From: Branchiostoma floridae
Taxonomy: Eukaryota; Chordata; Leptocardii; Amphioxiformes; Branchiostomatidae
Assembly: GCF_000003815.2 (NCBI RefSeq)
Contig: NC_049985.1
Location: forward strand, 2,922,970-2,986,969
Direction: 5' to 3'
Length of the DNA: 64,000 nucleotides
Part shown: one piece after another, positions 11,595 to 24,719 of the stretch
Layout: each line of letters opens with the position of its first letter
Numbering within the stretch: position 1 is the stretch's first letter
Position numbers and translations under genes: made by a program
The notes under the pieces: generated by a model
Seen by the model: only the letters and a program-made list of their open reading frames with translations
Told to the model about the DNA's origin: nothing
The model's database searches: none

Positions 11595-12300
11595 CAATTT
11601 CCTATAGCATAGCATGTATCACTCCTGCATGGGCCACATTGGTCTCATGATTACTCAAGCCTCTATATATTTCAATGATTATGGTTAACAGAGAGTGATG
11701 TAATCTCTATTTTATTGGTTGCTTGACCTCTTTTCTACTATATACATGTAGCATTTGCAGCGTGATGATATGAAGACCAAAATTGGTTTCGTGTAACCCT
11801 TACTTTTGGAATGATGATAGAAGATAGAAAAGTATGATTCAAAAGACAACAAAACACACAAAACGTTTTTAAAAATTCACTTTCATCTATGAAATCTGTC
11901 ATTTTTTTTAATTATGATGAAAGATGTATGATAAGTATGATTTGAAAGAAAAGTATTGCTCCTCCATGGGCCACAGAAGTCCCATAATTGCTCAAGTCTC
12001 AAAATATATTTCAATGATTATGGTCAACAGAGAGTGATGTAATCTTGATTTTATTGGTTCCAAGGCCCCTGTTCCACTATATAGCAATCACTGAGCAACC
12101 ATACAAAGACCAAAATTGGATTTGCATGACCCTGAATTTCATAATTGGTATATAACACAAGATGAAAAATGATTTAAAAGACAGCAAACACGAAGACATT
12201 TTACAAACTTGTTCTTTATCTATGAGATGTGATGAGTGATCTGTCAAATTCTTGGATTATGATGCAATATGTTCAAGTACATTGTATGATTTGAAGGAGA
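11595..12300. repeat. diverged ~345-bp direct duplication
   Basis: About 11600-11940 and 11950-12290 share GGGCCACA, TATATTTCAATGATTATGGT, CAACAGAGAGTGATGTAATC, ATTTTATTGGTT and AAGACCAAAATTGG in the same order. The divergence suggests an old duplication. Confidence 0.8.
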
Positions 12301-12404
12301 ATGAAATGTGCAAAACATTACAGAAAGTTATTCTTTATCTATGAAATTTGTTTGGCAATCTGCCAAATCTTTGGCTGCTTATTTTTTGCATACTGGTTTC
12401 TACT

Positions 12405-13000
12405 GGGGATTTAGGGCGCTGTATCTCGAGAACGGATGGTTCTAGCACGACGATTTTTGGTATGCGGGTATGGGGTGGTGGCTTGACACTCAGGTTTGAT
12501 TTTGGGCCTCCTGGCGCTTGAACTTGACATTGCAGGTGGCATTTTTGGTGTTTTGGAGGCACTTTTGGCGCTGTGTGTCTGGAACGATACGCGCGATTGC
12601 AACGATTTTTGGTGCCTGTTGTTGCCTGTTACCTAGGATTGACTTTGGGCCTTGTCACGTTTGAACTTGACCCGGCAGGTCGAATTTTGTGTCCGGGAGG
12701 GGTATTTCCAGAGTTATATCTTCTGAACGGTTGGTGCTGGCGCAATGATATTTGGCACATGTGTTGGTGGTGGCTGAATAATTCTCAATTTTGATTTTGG
12801 CGCCCTTGGTGCTTGAACTTGACATTTTAGGTTACTTTTTGTGCAGGCACGGGGTGTGCGCTGTATCTCCGGAACGCAAGGTGCCATTGTGTTGCTATTT
12901 GGGACGTGAATTGTTGGTGGTGTCTTGGTGGTCAGGTTTGATTTTGGGCCTCCTAGTGCTTGAACTTGATACTGTATAGGTTGACCCTGTTTTTGTGTGG
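12405..13000. repeat. diverged ~146-bp tandem repeat, 4 units
   Basis: The motif GCGCTGTATCTCNNGAACG or variants occurs near 12417, 12565, 12711 and 12857. Each is followed by a TTTTGGYRC segment, GGTTTGATTTTGGGC and GCTTGAACTTGA. The overlapping short open frames on both strands are translations of the repeat. Confidence 0.8.
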
Positions 13001-15130
13001 TTGGGGCATCCTCCCAATATCTGCTTGGTTGTAAAAACAGGTGACGAAGTTTCCGTGTAGAACCGTCATCTGGCCCGGGCCACCTTCAATGTATCAGGTT
13101 ACTTTGTATCAACATTGTCTCATGTCAGATGATGTACTAGTATCTGTTGGTGTATTGGTTAGGTACAATTTGAGTTTGCTTCTTAGTCCGAGTTTGTGGT
13201 GTTTTGAGAGCTGTGTAGTACTGAGTTTAAAGTTCTGGTACAAGTTCCTTTACCCTGTGTGGCAATCAGCAGAAGATACAACTTTCTAAAGTGGAGGAGA
13301 AATGTATAGAGCTTGAGTGTAAGAGAAAGGTATGTGTATGATTTTTCCTGTGTTTCTTGTTGTTTCTTTGGGGATGCCATTTCCGTATTGTGTGCAGCTA
13401 ATTTGTAGTTTGGGGCTAGTCATATTCGCTTGATTTTGGGGCCTGCTTAATCTATAGTACGGGCAGGGTTAAGTGGTAGAGGCTTTGTTCTGTTTTAACT
13501 TTAGTATCGTTTGTTGCATTTTGTTACTACAAAAATATAATGAAATTGTTTTCCCCCTCTAAGCAACTGCTCATTGATTTGGGGGGATGTTTGCTGGGTG
13601 TTCACTCTGACTACAACAGCTTTCTGAACTTTTTAAAGTTGCCAGCAGCTTGCCATCTATGAATGGGATTGACAAGGACATTTTGAATAGTAAATTCTGC
13701 TGTTAAATTTGGCTTAGGTACTTCAAGAGATTTAGGTTTTAGTTGGACGGATTGAATAAAAATATCATACCACCCTGGGGACTAACTGTTGCTGCTGGAT
13801 GGGGGCTACCACTATTCATATTGTCTATGGAATTACTGTAAAAATATTATTGGTCAAATTATGCAAATAACCTTCAAGTGTCAAGTGATATAACACTCCA
13901 GAAATAAATCTTAAATGAATATCATTGCCACACTAAGGAGACTTAGCAGCTGCATTAGGTCAGTGCATTGAAATAGGAAGATATCAGTACTGAATATATC
14001 ATATGTGACAGAATAACTACATGGGCCATCTGAGACCAAAAAAAAAAAAAGGTAGGAAAAGTCGTCTCAACAACTTCAAGGTTCTGTGGTTGGTTACATG
14101 CTTAAGAAGTCCAAAATAAGTAATGTTCATCCATGCCCAAACTTACACATTCCGAAAATGGAATTTCAGACTTTTGCATGGTGCACAACCAACACGGTAA
14201 AAATCTCACTTTTCCAACCACGCAACCATGGACAAAAAGGGAAAAAAAAACAATAGATCTACAGACACCCAATACATTTCATGCAGGCCTGAGGTCTACG
14301 AACTCTTGTCTTACAATGTGATGATGTTGTCCACTGACCTACTGTCCTTTCATCCATGGTCACTATTAGACCCACCTCATCTGTCACTGCTAGATTCCAC
14401 AGGTAACAAGAGCAAAGATGAGGAGAGTTGATAGCCATTCTAAACAAGTTTCAGGTTCATCTGGACTTGATCATCAGGCCCTGGACAGAACCTGTACCTG
14501 AATTTTCTGTACCAGTACCCACTCCTAGAACCAAGTGTTTTTACCTAGACAAAATTAATATGATTATCCATCACTTTCATCAGAATGAGGGTGAGTGGTT
14601 CTACTTGACAATGAAGCTAGGTGTTGCTGTAGCAGCTGTATGCAAGTAGATTATAATTTTGTTCCATCATCAACACTTGGAGCAACAAAAAAGTACCTCA
14701 GAAGAGTCAGAATATAATTAAGAAGAATCAGAATATAAGTTTAAGTTATTATTAAATGTCAGATGAACTTCTTGTTTATCGATTGGCCATATACAGTTTT
14801 AATATTACACATATGAGAAATCATAGTCCGTATATCTGTATATTTCCTCAGGGATGAGACTACTTCTCACCTTGACACTCTTCCAAGTCACCTTCAAGTC
14901 TGGTTCACTTGACCTTGACTCTGACAGATGTACCCTTAATCCTCAAGGAAGCAATTCGGGTCAGGAGGGGGATTTATTGATTTAAGCGGAGAACTTAAGG
15001 CAGTAAAAATGTCTGCACTCCTAAGAAGGCCGCATCAGGTGGGCTATTGTCTGCTCAGAGTCGTTAAGTGGAACCAAAGTGCTCTCAATGGTTTCCTTTT
15101 TCTGGATTTTCTCACTTGGGGGATGGAAGG
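13001..15130. other. no gene seen; a poly(A) run at ~14039
   Basis: Includes a 13-base A run near 14039-14051. Short overlapping open frames at 14130-14650 do not form a recognisable protein. Confidence 0.45.
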
Positions 15131-15139
15131 GCTAACTTT

Positions 15140-15780
15140 AAAGGGCTAACTTTATCTGGCATTCTAGTAAAAGTTTCAACTAGGCAGATGAAGAGTACAG
15201 GACAGTATTGAGCAGAAGTGAAACTTTTGTCCTTGAGAGTATTTCTAAGGCTCCATGAAGTACTTCTTTTCAGACTATGCATCACATACTAGTAATTGAA
15301 AACTTTATCAAACTTTTAGGCATTTAAGCTGAACTTCTCAGTTTTTCTTTCTAAGGTTTTGTGGACGTTAACTAGACGAGGCATGAAGTATATCTTTTGA
15401 GGGACATCCTTTTAATGCAATTACAATTGAAAGGCTTACACCTGGCAATTCTATAAAACTTCTATTCTGGCCAATGATGAGTACAATATAGTATTGAACA
15501 AAACACTATATCAAAGTTTTCAGACAGTAAAACGTAAAATTTTGTTCTTCCAGTTTCTCAATGATTTCATCAAAGAGTTATCTTCAGGGGAAGTATGAAG
15601 TATATTCACTGATAGAAAATCTGTCTTATTAGTTCCCTCATAAGTCATAAATGTTAGGGACAGCACAATATAATACTGCATATCAAAAATTCAGATGTTG
15701 TTCTGACCTATTAAAAATGTCAAAAAAAGGTGAGTTTAGAGTATCATGACTGGAGTTGTCTAGTAAGTCACAATCACAAG
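15140..15780. repeat. degenerate ~286-bp tandem repeat
   Basis: The segment around 15153-15225 (CTGGCATTCTAGTAAAAG ... GATGAAGAGTACA ... AGTATTGAGCA) has a weak counterpart at 15439-15510. Part of it (TTCTAAGGCTCCATRAAG ... CTTCTTTTCAG) also resembles 11311-11345. Heavily decayed. Confidence 0.4.
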
Positions 15781-17926
15781 TAGCTCAACACCAAGGACGT
15801 GCCTGACATACCAAAACATAACACTGCACAGTAGACATTCACAAGACCCACCTGGAAATGTAAAATGTAAGATTGATTAATGGTATTGTGGACGGAATTC
15901 AATGAGAAACAACCACACGTATTTCAGCACCAAGGAAAAGGAAAAGGCACAAATTTCATTTTACGTCACCTGCACCATGTTGGATTACAGCATAAATCTG
16001 TAAACTACACAAAGATGCTACTGCTTAATTCAATTACCCAGCAATATGGTCGTCGGATGATTTAAATTGTAATTAGTATGATGTGAATGAAAAGCCTGTA
16101 TAAGACTGTATCACAGACATTTTAGATGTTACTCTGACCCATCCGGAAATGTAGAAGGACTCTTTAGCTGTCAAAGTCATAGATACATCACTTGGCTAAG
16201 TGTATTGATGTATATTGATGAATCTAAGTCCTATACACATCATTTAGTTAAATATATTGGTGTGTATTGAAGAATCATTAACACAGACACTATGTTCTCT
16301 CTGCACAGCCATAAGGCAGTAACTCATAGTGTTTCCTCACCCTTTGATTGGTTATTGACATCACTTACAAAAAAGGCATGTGAGGGAAAAAGATTAAGCA
16401 TTTGCTGGCAAATATTGACTTTCTAGTGTTTCTTTTCTCTGGCAAACACCAGTGCTTCAATAGCCCAGAGTGATAAGTATGACTATTCATCATGTCACAT
16501 TAGATATTGGTTTTGTTTGGTGTGAATTCCCCATGGCTATCAAGGCTCCCTTCTTTGTACGATGATTAAGAGGGTGTCAACCACTAATTCATTAACCACC
16601 TGACAGAGGCATTTTTACGCCTTGATCCTTTTCTGTCAGTTCAAAGGCAAGACACAAATATCTTGCGATGTTGCTTTTGTTGCCTTTGTTATTTGTGGCC
16701 TGGACATTTCAAGGACATCTCTTGTCCTCCTTTGGTTTGCTTGTTTTGCACAACTAGAATAAACTGCCATGGAAGCTCATCTGTGTTGGTCGTAATCATA
16801 GTACAATCCTGAACTTTCTTCTAACAGAAATGAAGTTTGCTGGAGCAGCTGATATTTTGTGCAGATTTGCTTGAACAGCCATTATGCTGATTGGATCATG
16901 ACAGAATAAAAATGGGATAAAGAACACAACAGCTAATGCAATATGTTTCCCATTGGGGGAAACATTATAACTTGAAGTGGCTTAAGACATTGTCCTCTAA
17001 GTAACCCCACCATTTCATGCAATCATCTTAAATCACCTGATAAGTATCTACATCTACGATCGATCCTATACATTACTCCTGGCAGTTTTGACAGGTGTGA
17101 AAGTGTAGGACTTACGTCCATTCAACTTAAGACATGGCAATTATAGCATTTTCTTAAGACCTGGCCTTCAGAGGTTGCGATTGCTTGAGACGTCTGGAGA
17201 TCAACGATTCCTCAGAGACAGGAAGGAATCTCATCGGTAAATCACAGGTCTAGACAGTGGATTGATTATTGAAAAATCAATGTGATGACACCGTTGAAGG
17301 ATCTCTTGTTAGAGCAAGAAATATATCTCTATGTTTATATTGAAATGAAAGTTGATCTTTGACAATAGAGATTTTTACATGCTAATGCCACACATACAGG
17401 CTGTGAATCATTTGATGTTTATCTAAATCTGTTAGACTAGATTGATGTAGTCTATTCTTCCTAACTTCCGACACAAAGAAAATAGCATTTCAACTTGAGA
17501 GGAACCAGGGGACTGATCAAAAGCTTATTATCAAGCACTTTACTTTGTGTACGAAATAAGTGCAGAAAATCTGTGTAACAACATTTTGTTCACGTCATTC
17601 TGATGCCAATGTGCTTCAAGAATGATTGACTTAAGTTTACAATTGCTCAAAACAATTGGCCTCTTACACAGTTTTTACTGACTAGTTTAAGTATACTTTG
17701 ACAAGTGTTTTAAACTTTGAAGAATTTTTTTCCATTATGTGGGGCCACGCCAATTCAATACCTTGGTTATCACAGTTTGAAAAATAATGCCAGACTGGAA
17801 TATCAGGATGAAAAAAATCCATTGAGAAAGTTTGTATTTAGGAGCACACAGTTTCTGGTAGTCAGGTTCAGATGCAAGTTTTCACCCTAGCCTTCTGTTT
17901 TCATGATGTCCTCTTGTTAAAGTGTT
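15781..17926. other. no feature seen
   Basis: AT-rich and non-repetitive as far as I can read. No exon with convincing splice sites. Confidence 0.45.
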
Positions 17927-18150
17927 AACGCTAGTTCACCTTTATCTGTGGGGTAATCTATATCCGTTGATTTTCAAAACAGCACATTTAGGGATATGAA
18001 ATCGACGGACGGTTGTTTCATGATCAAATTGCAATATTTTCAAAATATAGCAGTTTGAACTCAAAGTTCGTCGGCATGATAGCCCCAAATACCCTGCTTT
18101 TGAAAACAACGGATATAGGTTACCCCGCGGATAAAGACGAAGAAACATTA
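17927..18150. mobile_element. MITE, family A (long copy)
   Basis: The left end reads TTCACCTTTATCTGTGGGGTA and continues through ATATCCGTTG and TTTTCAAAA. The right end reads TTTTGAAAACAACGGATATA then TACCCCGCGGATAAAG, giving an imperfect inverted repeat of about 45 bp. The short copy at 61738-61850 has the same termini. Open frames on both strands across it are consequences of the inverted repeat. Confidence 0.8.
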
Positions 18151-18235
18151 CATAAAAATGCCCAAGAAGCAACAAGTGACATTGATGCGGCCTAATGCGG
18201 ATTTCTACAGCTCAGAAAATGTGTGTGTTCTCCTA

Positions 18236-19120
18236 TAAAGCAGCTTATCAGTTATGCAATGCAGATCTTTACATCGTCCCTGCAAGCCAAGATATCATCT
18301 CTTAGTACAAACCATGCCTGTGGGTTGTACCATTGAGTTTCAAAGGGGCTTAACAGTTATGCAATACAGATAATTCCTGCAAGGACAGATTACAAATCTA
18401 AGTTGAGAAATCGACCATACATTTCCCCAAGAGCTTTGGTCGCTTAGCGGTTATGCAATATAGATTTGTACAGCTCTCCTGCAAGCCTGTTGGCCATAGA
18501 AACTTGCTTTGTTAGTGATAAGGCAGTCAAAGGATTGGGGAATTCAGATAAAGACTTTCACAGTTACGTAAGCATAGAGTGTTGAGTTATTTGTTTTGGG
18601 GCGGGTTGTCAGTTATGCAATACAGATTTCCACAGCTTGCCTGCAAGCCAGAAGAGAAAATTTGCTTTGTTTGTGACAAGGCAGTCAAAGGATTGGGGAA
18701 TTCAGATAAAGACTTTCACAGTTACATAAGTATAGAGTGTTGAGTTATGGGGCAGATTGTCAGTTATGCAATACAGATTTTCACAGCTTGCCTACAAGCC
18801 TGAAGAGAAAGTTTGCTTTGTTTGTGACAAGGCAGTCAAAGGATTGGGGAATTCAGATAAAGACTTTCACAGTTACATAAGTATAGAGTGTTGAGTTATG
18901 GGGCAGATTGTCAGTTATGCAATACAGATTTTCACAGCTTGCCTACAAGCCTGAAGAGAAAGTTTGCTTTGTTTGTGACAAGGCAGCCAACGGATTGTGC
19001 AAGTCAGATAAAGCCTTTGACAGCTCTGTAAGTATAGAGATGGGGCGTTGAGTTATGGAGCAGATTGTCAGTTATGCAATACAGATTTCCACAGCTAGCC
19101 TGCTAGCCAGCAGGGCACAA
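18236..19120. repeat. ~151-bp tandem array
   Basis: GTCAGTTATGCAATACAGAT recurs at 18608, 18759, 18910 and 19067 (spacings 151, 151 and 157), with TTTGCTTTGTTTGTGACAAG and GGATTGGGGAATTCAGATAA between. The middle copies are nearly identical. Degenerate units extend left to about 18240, and one outlying unit lies near 19470. Confidence 0.88.
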
Positions 19121-20160
19121 AAACTTTGTATGTTTAGGCCATACCAAATTTTACTTCTTTGTTCACGGGTTTTGAAAAATAATGCTGAAATGAAGTTTTA
19201 AGGTTTAGTCTTGGGGTTCTACCTTGGACCACAAAATTTCAGTGCATGAATATACAATTTAGTAAGACACAATCTTTCCTCGCCGCCCTCTGTTTTATCT
19301 CGACCGCATTTTCACTTTAAAATGTCACAAAACAAGATAATAAATTGATTTTGGTATTCTGCGACAACCAGTTATCTAATTCAGATGTAGAATGTCATAC
19401 CTCACCTACAAGCTAAGATAACATTTCTTAAACACATGACTGGTGTGTCTTGCCATGAGCTGGTCTACTGGTTATGCAGTACAGATTTTCACAGTCCACC
19501 TGAGATCCACCTGGCCATGAAGATTTATGCCACTTCTATCATCCACAGGGTCACAGTTTCAGACTACAAGGAAGCATGTCTGAAATAAGTGGCACGCCCC
19601 CTGCTGCGATCAAACAGCAATAAATTACATGCTATTATTCCCACTTCCTGTCATGGCAAGGACCTCATAGTTTATAAAGCTTATCGGACGATAAATCATG
19701 TTGTAGACTTGGCACTTTCTGTATGGTATAAGGCAGGCAAGATGTGAAGTACTGTAGAAGTATAGAGACCACGACCTTACGAAAGGTGGCTGTGCTTTTG
19801 CTGTGTCAAAAGGATTAGTTTAATTTCTTGGATTTTTAAAACAATGTAGAATTCAAATATCAAAATAGAAGCAGAGTCCAAGTGGGAACAAAGTCTTCAG
19901 TCTTCAAAGTCTTTCAGGAAGGGAAAAGAGTCAGATGCAAGTTTTCACTGTCTAAGAATGTATAAATGGAAAGAAAGTCTGTACTCTGCCATTTCAGGGA
20001 GGAAAAATAGTGAGTCAGGTGCACGTTTCCACCTTGAGCCTTCTGTTTTCATGAAGTCCTCTTAAATCGAACGTAAATATCTGAGAACTAAGCAATTAAA
20101 TTTGCATGGCCCTACGAAGACTGCATTCAAGCATTCTAATGAAGGAAATCAGCATTTAGT
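19121..20160. other. no gene seen; one outlying satellite unit at ~19460-19500
   Basis: GGTTATGCAGTACAGATTTT at about 19474 is a stray unit of the preceding array. Nothing else recognised. Confidence 0.45.
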
Positions 20161-20164
20161 TGAC

Positions 20165-20790
20165 AAAGTACAGCTGAAGTTATTGCCAAGATATTGGAAG
20201 GGCTGATAAATTGACATGAAATTCTAAGTTTTGCTGGTTCCTTAGTGGTTTTGACCATGGTGCTGAAACTACAGTTATGCAATTATTTTAAATATTTGAA
20301 AATATATACTAGTGGAAATCATGCTTAAGGTATTACTCAACAACCTGCTACTTAACTTTTAATTTCCTCTTTCTTCACCAAGCTGCCACTCCTCAGAGAA
20401 TTGAAAAAAAGTCATGATGAATGTACTTTTAGTACTACTGAACAGCCTGCTAAACTCTCTTTTCCGTTTTCCTCTTTCTTTATCAAGCTTTTAATACCTT
20501 AGGGAATTAATAATAAGCTATAAAGACCTTGCCAAGATATCCAGTTGGAGGGTTGACAAAATTGACCTCTAATTCTAACTTGTGCTGTTTTAACTTTAGT
20601 GGGTTTTAATTGTTGTGCTAAAAATAGATGTATCATTAAAAGAATTCTAGCTGTGAAAGTAATGCTCTTGGTACTTTCAGTACTGCTCAACAGCTTACTA
20701 AACTTTTTTTCTTGTTTCCTCTTTCTTCATCAAGCTCTTAACTCCTCAGAGAATTAGAAACAAGTTTTAAGACCTCAATTATAGAAACAG
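20165..20790. repeat. composite direct repeats
   Basis: TCCTCTTTCTTCACCAAGCT or variants occur near 20366, 20470 and 20715, each preceded by a CAACAGCCTGCTA-like segment and followed by a CTCAGAGAATT-like segment. A second block (about 20190-20280) recurs at 20530-20630. Old, interleaved duplication. Confidence 0.65.
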
Positions 20791-22075
20791 AGTGGAAACT
20801 AATTAGAGCAGGTTAACCCACTTGTTAAAGCATGACCTTTAGGTAAATGTGTCTCCAATCTTCCTTCCTATTAGGTCTTTAAATAAAGCTTTTCCCAATT
20901 ATACGACAGTCGTAAATTGGGTGCAGGTATTGCCTCATCAATCACACTGTAGCGAAGTTCTTGCGGGTCCTGGAATAGTTCCACTTGTGACACTGTTGTT
21001 CAAATGTGACGCACACTCTGCCATTGGGGGACGCTGACTTTGATATTGGTGATGACAGCAGCCATAGACTCAAGATAACAGCAATTTTGAACACCGATCA
21101 ATATCTGTAGGCTGTGATCTTGTTACATAGAAAAGTAGTCCACACCAATTTAGCTCCTTGGTTCATAGACATTTTTAAGTAAGAAGTTTTAGCAAGTCAA
21201 GATGTAAACGGAAGGCTGGGAGTAAGACTTGCATGTTTGATATTTCAATGAATCCCTGAAACTGAGTGAGCCAATGTACAGAAACATCTCCTTCAGACTC
21301 TGTCTCTTCCAGTTAGTAGTCATATCTAGTATTTGAATATATTGCTGCTGGGGTCCCTGACACAGGGGTAGGCAGTAGTTGTCTAATCTTAACACTGTGC
21401 CTCCAAATGACTGTACCTCCAAGCGACTCTGTCCAGCAGTTTCACGCTGGTTAAGGCTCACACCCTGATGTCCTTCCTGACACACTCCAGCCAAGATTTC
21501 CTTGGTATACCACAACCTCTGTTGTCTGGTGACAGCAATCTGGTGAATTCGTTTTTCTTAGTGTGATTTTTTTAGAATTCTAAAAACCAACAAATCAAAC
21601 TGATGTGGCCTGAGTAAGACTCTACTGGAGCAAACTTGCAAGGGTTGTTCAGCCAAACCAGATGTGGTATCAGAGAGATTCGTTGATTGATTTAGATCTG
21701 GATCTTCAGAGAAACCTGTGAAATATTCACAAGGCCATTAAGCTCAGGTTGATCCTCTTCAGGCATAGTTTGTGTTTCAAGGGTAACGGTTCTTTTTTCA
21801 GGTAACATTTTTTTCTGCTTGCTGAAGTCGCTTTATGGCACCAAATGTGTATTGAAAACAGAGCTAGGCAGTAGGAAGAAGGTTAAAATTCACCAGCAGT
21901 GACATGAACAGGCATTTCCATTGGGGTACAACATACCTTAGAGTATTGTAAGGTCACCTTTTTGGTTCAGTATGATGGCATATCTAGATAGCATGCATGA
22001 ATGATATGCTGGTCACCACCATTGCTTTTCAGCCAAAAGAACAATGAGCTTGAATCCTGTTTTGAGTCATAAACC
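20791..22075. other. no gene recognised
   Basis: A 108-codon minus-strand open frame at 21189-21515 (around QRETAGQSRLEVQSFGG) is the longest here. Its wording suggests a decayed mobile-element fragment, but I cannot assign it to a family. Confidence 0.35.
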
Positions 22076-22079
22076 ACAT

Positions 22080-22791
22080 CTCTTATGTCTGGTGTCCACA
22101 TCTCTTATGACCTCACCTGGGATGCTCACATACAATACATGCTGAGCAGAGTCCGACCGAGGATTTACTACCTTTGCATCGCTAAGAAGGCGGGTCTCTC
22201 TGTAGACGTCTTAACCCAGATTTACCTAACGTTCATCAGACCGATCCTCGAGTACGCGAGCCCTGTGTGGGGAGGATTGCCAAATCATCTTTCGGACTCT
22301 CTTGAATCTGTTCAAAAGCGTTGTATGAGAATCATTGGACTTTCTGCTGACTCTATCCCAACACTAGCTAGTAGACGTGAGAGAGCTACACTGAGAACTC
22401 TTGAACATACCCTTCAGGATGAGTCTTCTCCACTCTGGGCATTCTTAACTAGCCCCACGGACACTCACTACGGTCTACGCAGCAGAAGACCATATCGTGC
22501 AACAATGATCAGCAAGACTAAAAGACATGCGTTGTCCTTCATCCCACGTGCCTTAGATCTACTGTATGCAAGTGGCGACTAGTGTCCGAAAGTGTATCTT
22601 AGTCAATGTCTGTGTAAACTGTCGGAATATACCGTGTAGATTTATGCAGAGATTCAATAGCCTAGTTTTACTCACGATGATTGTGTTAATTTATGTATGT
22701 GGAGATAACCCACAATTAGTGTAATGTAACTCGCAATTCAGCTACCAAGCTGCGATGTTTTACAAATAAAATCATTCATTCATTCATTCAA
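22080..22791 (+). mobile_element. 5'-truncated non-LTR retrotransposon (CR1/L2-like)
   Basis: The element holds the last part of a reverse-transcriptase reading frame, a short 3' UTR and the end AATAAAATCATTCATTC with a (ATTC)n tail at about 22773-22790. A tetranucleotide 3' tail without poly(A) is typical of CR1/L2-type LINEs. Everything upstream of the RT C-terminus is missing, the usual result of incomplete reverse transcription. Just before the coding start CCACATCTCTTATG occurs twice. Confidence 0.85.
22088..22582 (+). pseudogene. LINE reverse transcriptase, C-terminal fragment
   Basis: About 164 codons. The fragment reads LTWDAHI, then IYLTFIRPILEYASPVWGGL, then LESVQKRCMRIIG. This is the conserved order in the region C-terminal to the catalytic core of CR1/Jockey-type reverse transcriptases. 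The YADD-type catalytic motif and the endonuclease are absent, so the fragment cannot be active. The frame is open to its natural stop at 22580-22582 with no internal stop, so the insertion is not very old. The first in-frame ATG at 22085 lies in flanking DNA and is not a true start. Confidence 0.85.
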
Positions 22792-23204
22792 CCAAAAAGC
22801 TAACTGCTGGAAAGGCATTCAGTCCATTTATTTGCATCATTTGACTTTGACAGTTCTGGAGAAAAAAGCCTGGAGTGGCTGTTATACAGGACTTGATAAG
22901 TAAGTTAAGAAGATTCAAAATCACTCTTGTAGCCAGAAATTAACTGCACACCTGACCCAAAGGTAAGGAGTTCCATTCCTGCTGGTTCTGTATGTGCTTA
23001 TTAAGTGTGCTTCCCCTGCTGGTATAAAGCTGAAACCAATTAACATCAGAGAACTAGGGAACAGAACTACAGATGACCAAAAGAAAGTAGGAGAAATTGA
23101 TTTTGAAACAGGATGATATTTTTAAGTCAAGAGTAGCAAGTTAACTACATGTAAGTTGCAAAGCAAAGTTTTTATAGTGTCACTTTCCTCCATGTGGGGT
23201 CACC

Positions 23205-23530
23205 TACAGGTCAGTTGAAGTTGCTTGACCTCGGTTCTCAATGGAGTTCAGCTGAGCTCTATTGAAACTTTTTACCCATCAGAGTATTGAAGTGTTGTTT
23301 GTAAGACTTAGTGCATCTTAAACATAATCCAGCGCAAATCTTGAACATACAACGTAATCCCCCCAAATCCCCATACTACAGAAGAGCTGTTGCTTGACCT
23401 CGGTTCTCAATGGAGTTCAGCCGAGCTCTATTGAAACTTTTTACCCTATCAGAGTATTATTGAAGTGTTGTTTGTAAGACTTAGTGTGTCTTAAACATAA
23501 TCCAGCACAAATCTTAAATATACAACATAA
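23205..23530. repeat. direct duplication, offset ~180 bp
   Basis: TTGCTTGACCTCGGTTCTCA through TCAGAGTATT, GAAGTGTTGTTTGTAAGACT and AACATAATCCAGC occur in the same order in 23220-23350 and 23391-23530, with few differences. Confidence 0.85.
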
Positions 23531-24715
23531 TCCAGCGCAAGCCCTGAAAATCCCCAGACTTTGATGAGATCACCATTAGCAGCCATACTGGCCAGTAAGT
23601 ACAGATGGATTTTTCAAGGAACATTGACCCAGATGAAGAATGCCTTCTTCTTCTCCAAGTAATGGTCACAGTGATATCCAAGGAGCCTTGAATTGGCATT
23701 AGTGTAATGGTCTATGTGCCAAGATGTTGGAGGCCTGGGTCAAAAGTTGACAGTGCTTTTCTTGAAGTAACCGTGTGAAGTAATTTGGGGTGTGAGAAAC
23801 GACTTTTTTTGTTTTTATGAAAAAAAAGACCGACAACATTATCCAGTATGAGCAGTTTTAGACCTAGGAACAAGTGCTGATGCTTGAAAAATATTAATAA
23901 AAAGAAATTCAATTGTATCATATTTTTTTCTGATGGTTCAACACTTAACGTTAACAAATTTAGATCAACTGTGCCTCTGCTATACATATTTGTGTTCATA
24001 GAAGGCCACATTCAAGTAAGAAGTAAGGATTCAGTGCCATGACTTTTATGCTGGTCCACTAGCCCAGGGCTATTCAATGTGCTAACCGTAGTGATAAATG
24101 ATGACACGAAAAATTCTTAGACAGAAACAATGGTATGAATTCATAGTACAGAAGAGTAAAGTGAGGATTTGTAAAGAAATAGAGATTTCACTTTTTTGTG
24201 TCATCGGGAACAGTGTAACAGAGTCTGAGACTTCCGTAGCATAAAGAATATTGAATTGCCCAAATTTGTAGGTTTGACGACCACATCTGTCATTTCTTGT
24301 GTAGCCCCTGCACATAAATGTAGTCAATGCACATAAAAGATGACACAAGTGTGTGCAGTACGCCCCAGTTAACTGGCAGATATTCAGTCGCATGCAGACA
24401 TGAAAGATAGTTCACTCCACCTGAACAGTCGTGGCCTCAATTTTCTACATGCTTGGGCTGAATCCATCTGTACCAGTGGCATCAATTTTATATGAGTTGC
24501 AGGAAACATGGGCCACTGTCTCTGGACATGTTGTCATTCCCATCTCCCTGGTTCACCACACTGATGTATGGCATGTACAACGTGAGGGAATTGCAGCCAT
24601 AAGTTATCGCCTTGTGGCCGTGTGGAGAGAATGGCGCCTGTGTTCATAATTTACCAATACACAACTTGACTAAGTGATGTATTTACGACTTTGACATCTA
24701 CACAGTCATTTCACA
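23531..24715. other. no feature seen
   Basis: No recognisable gene or structured repeat. Open frames here are short and lack family features. Confidence 0.45.
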
Positions 24716-24719
24716 TTTC

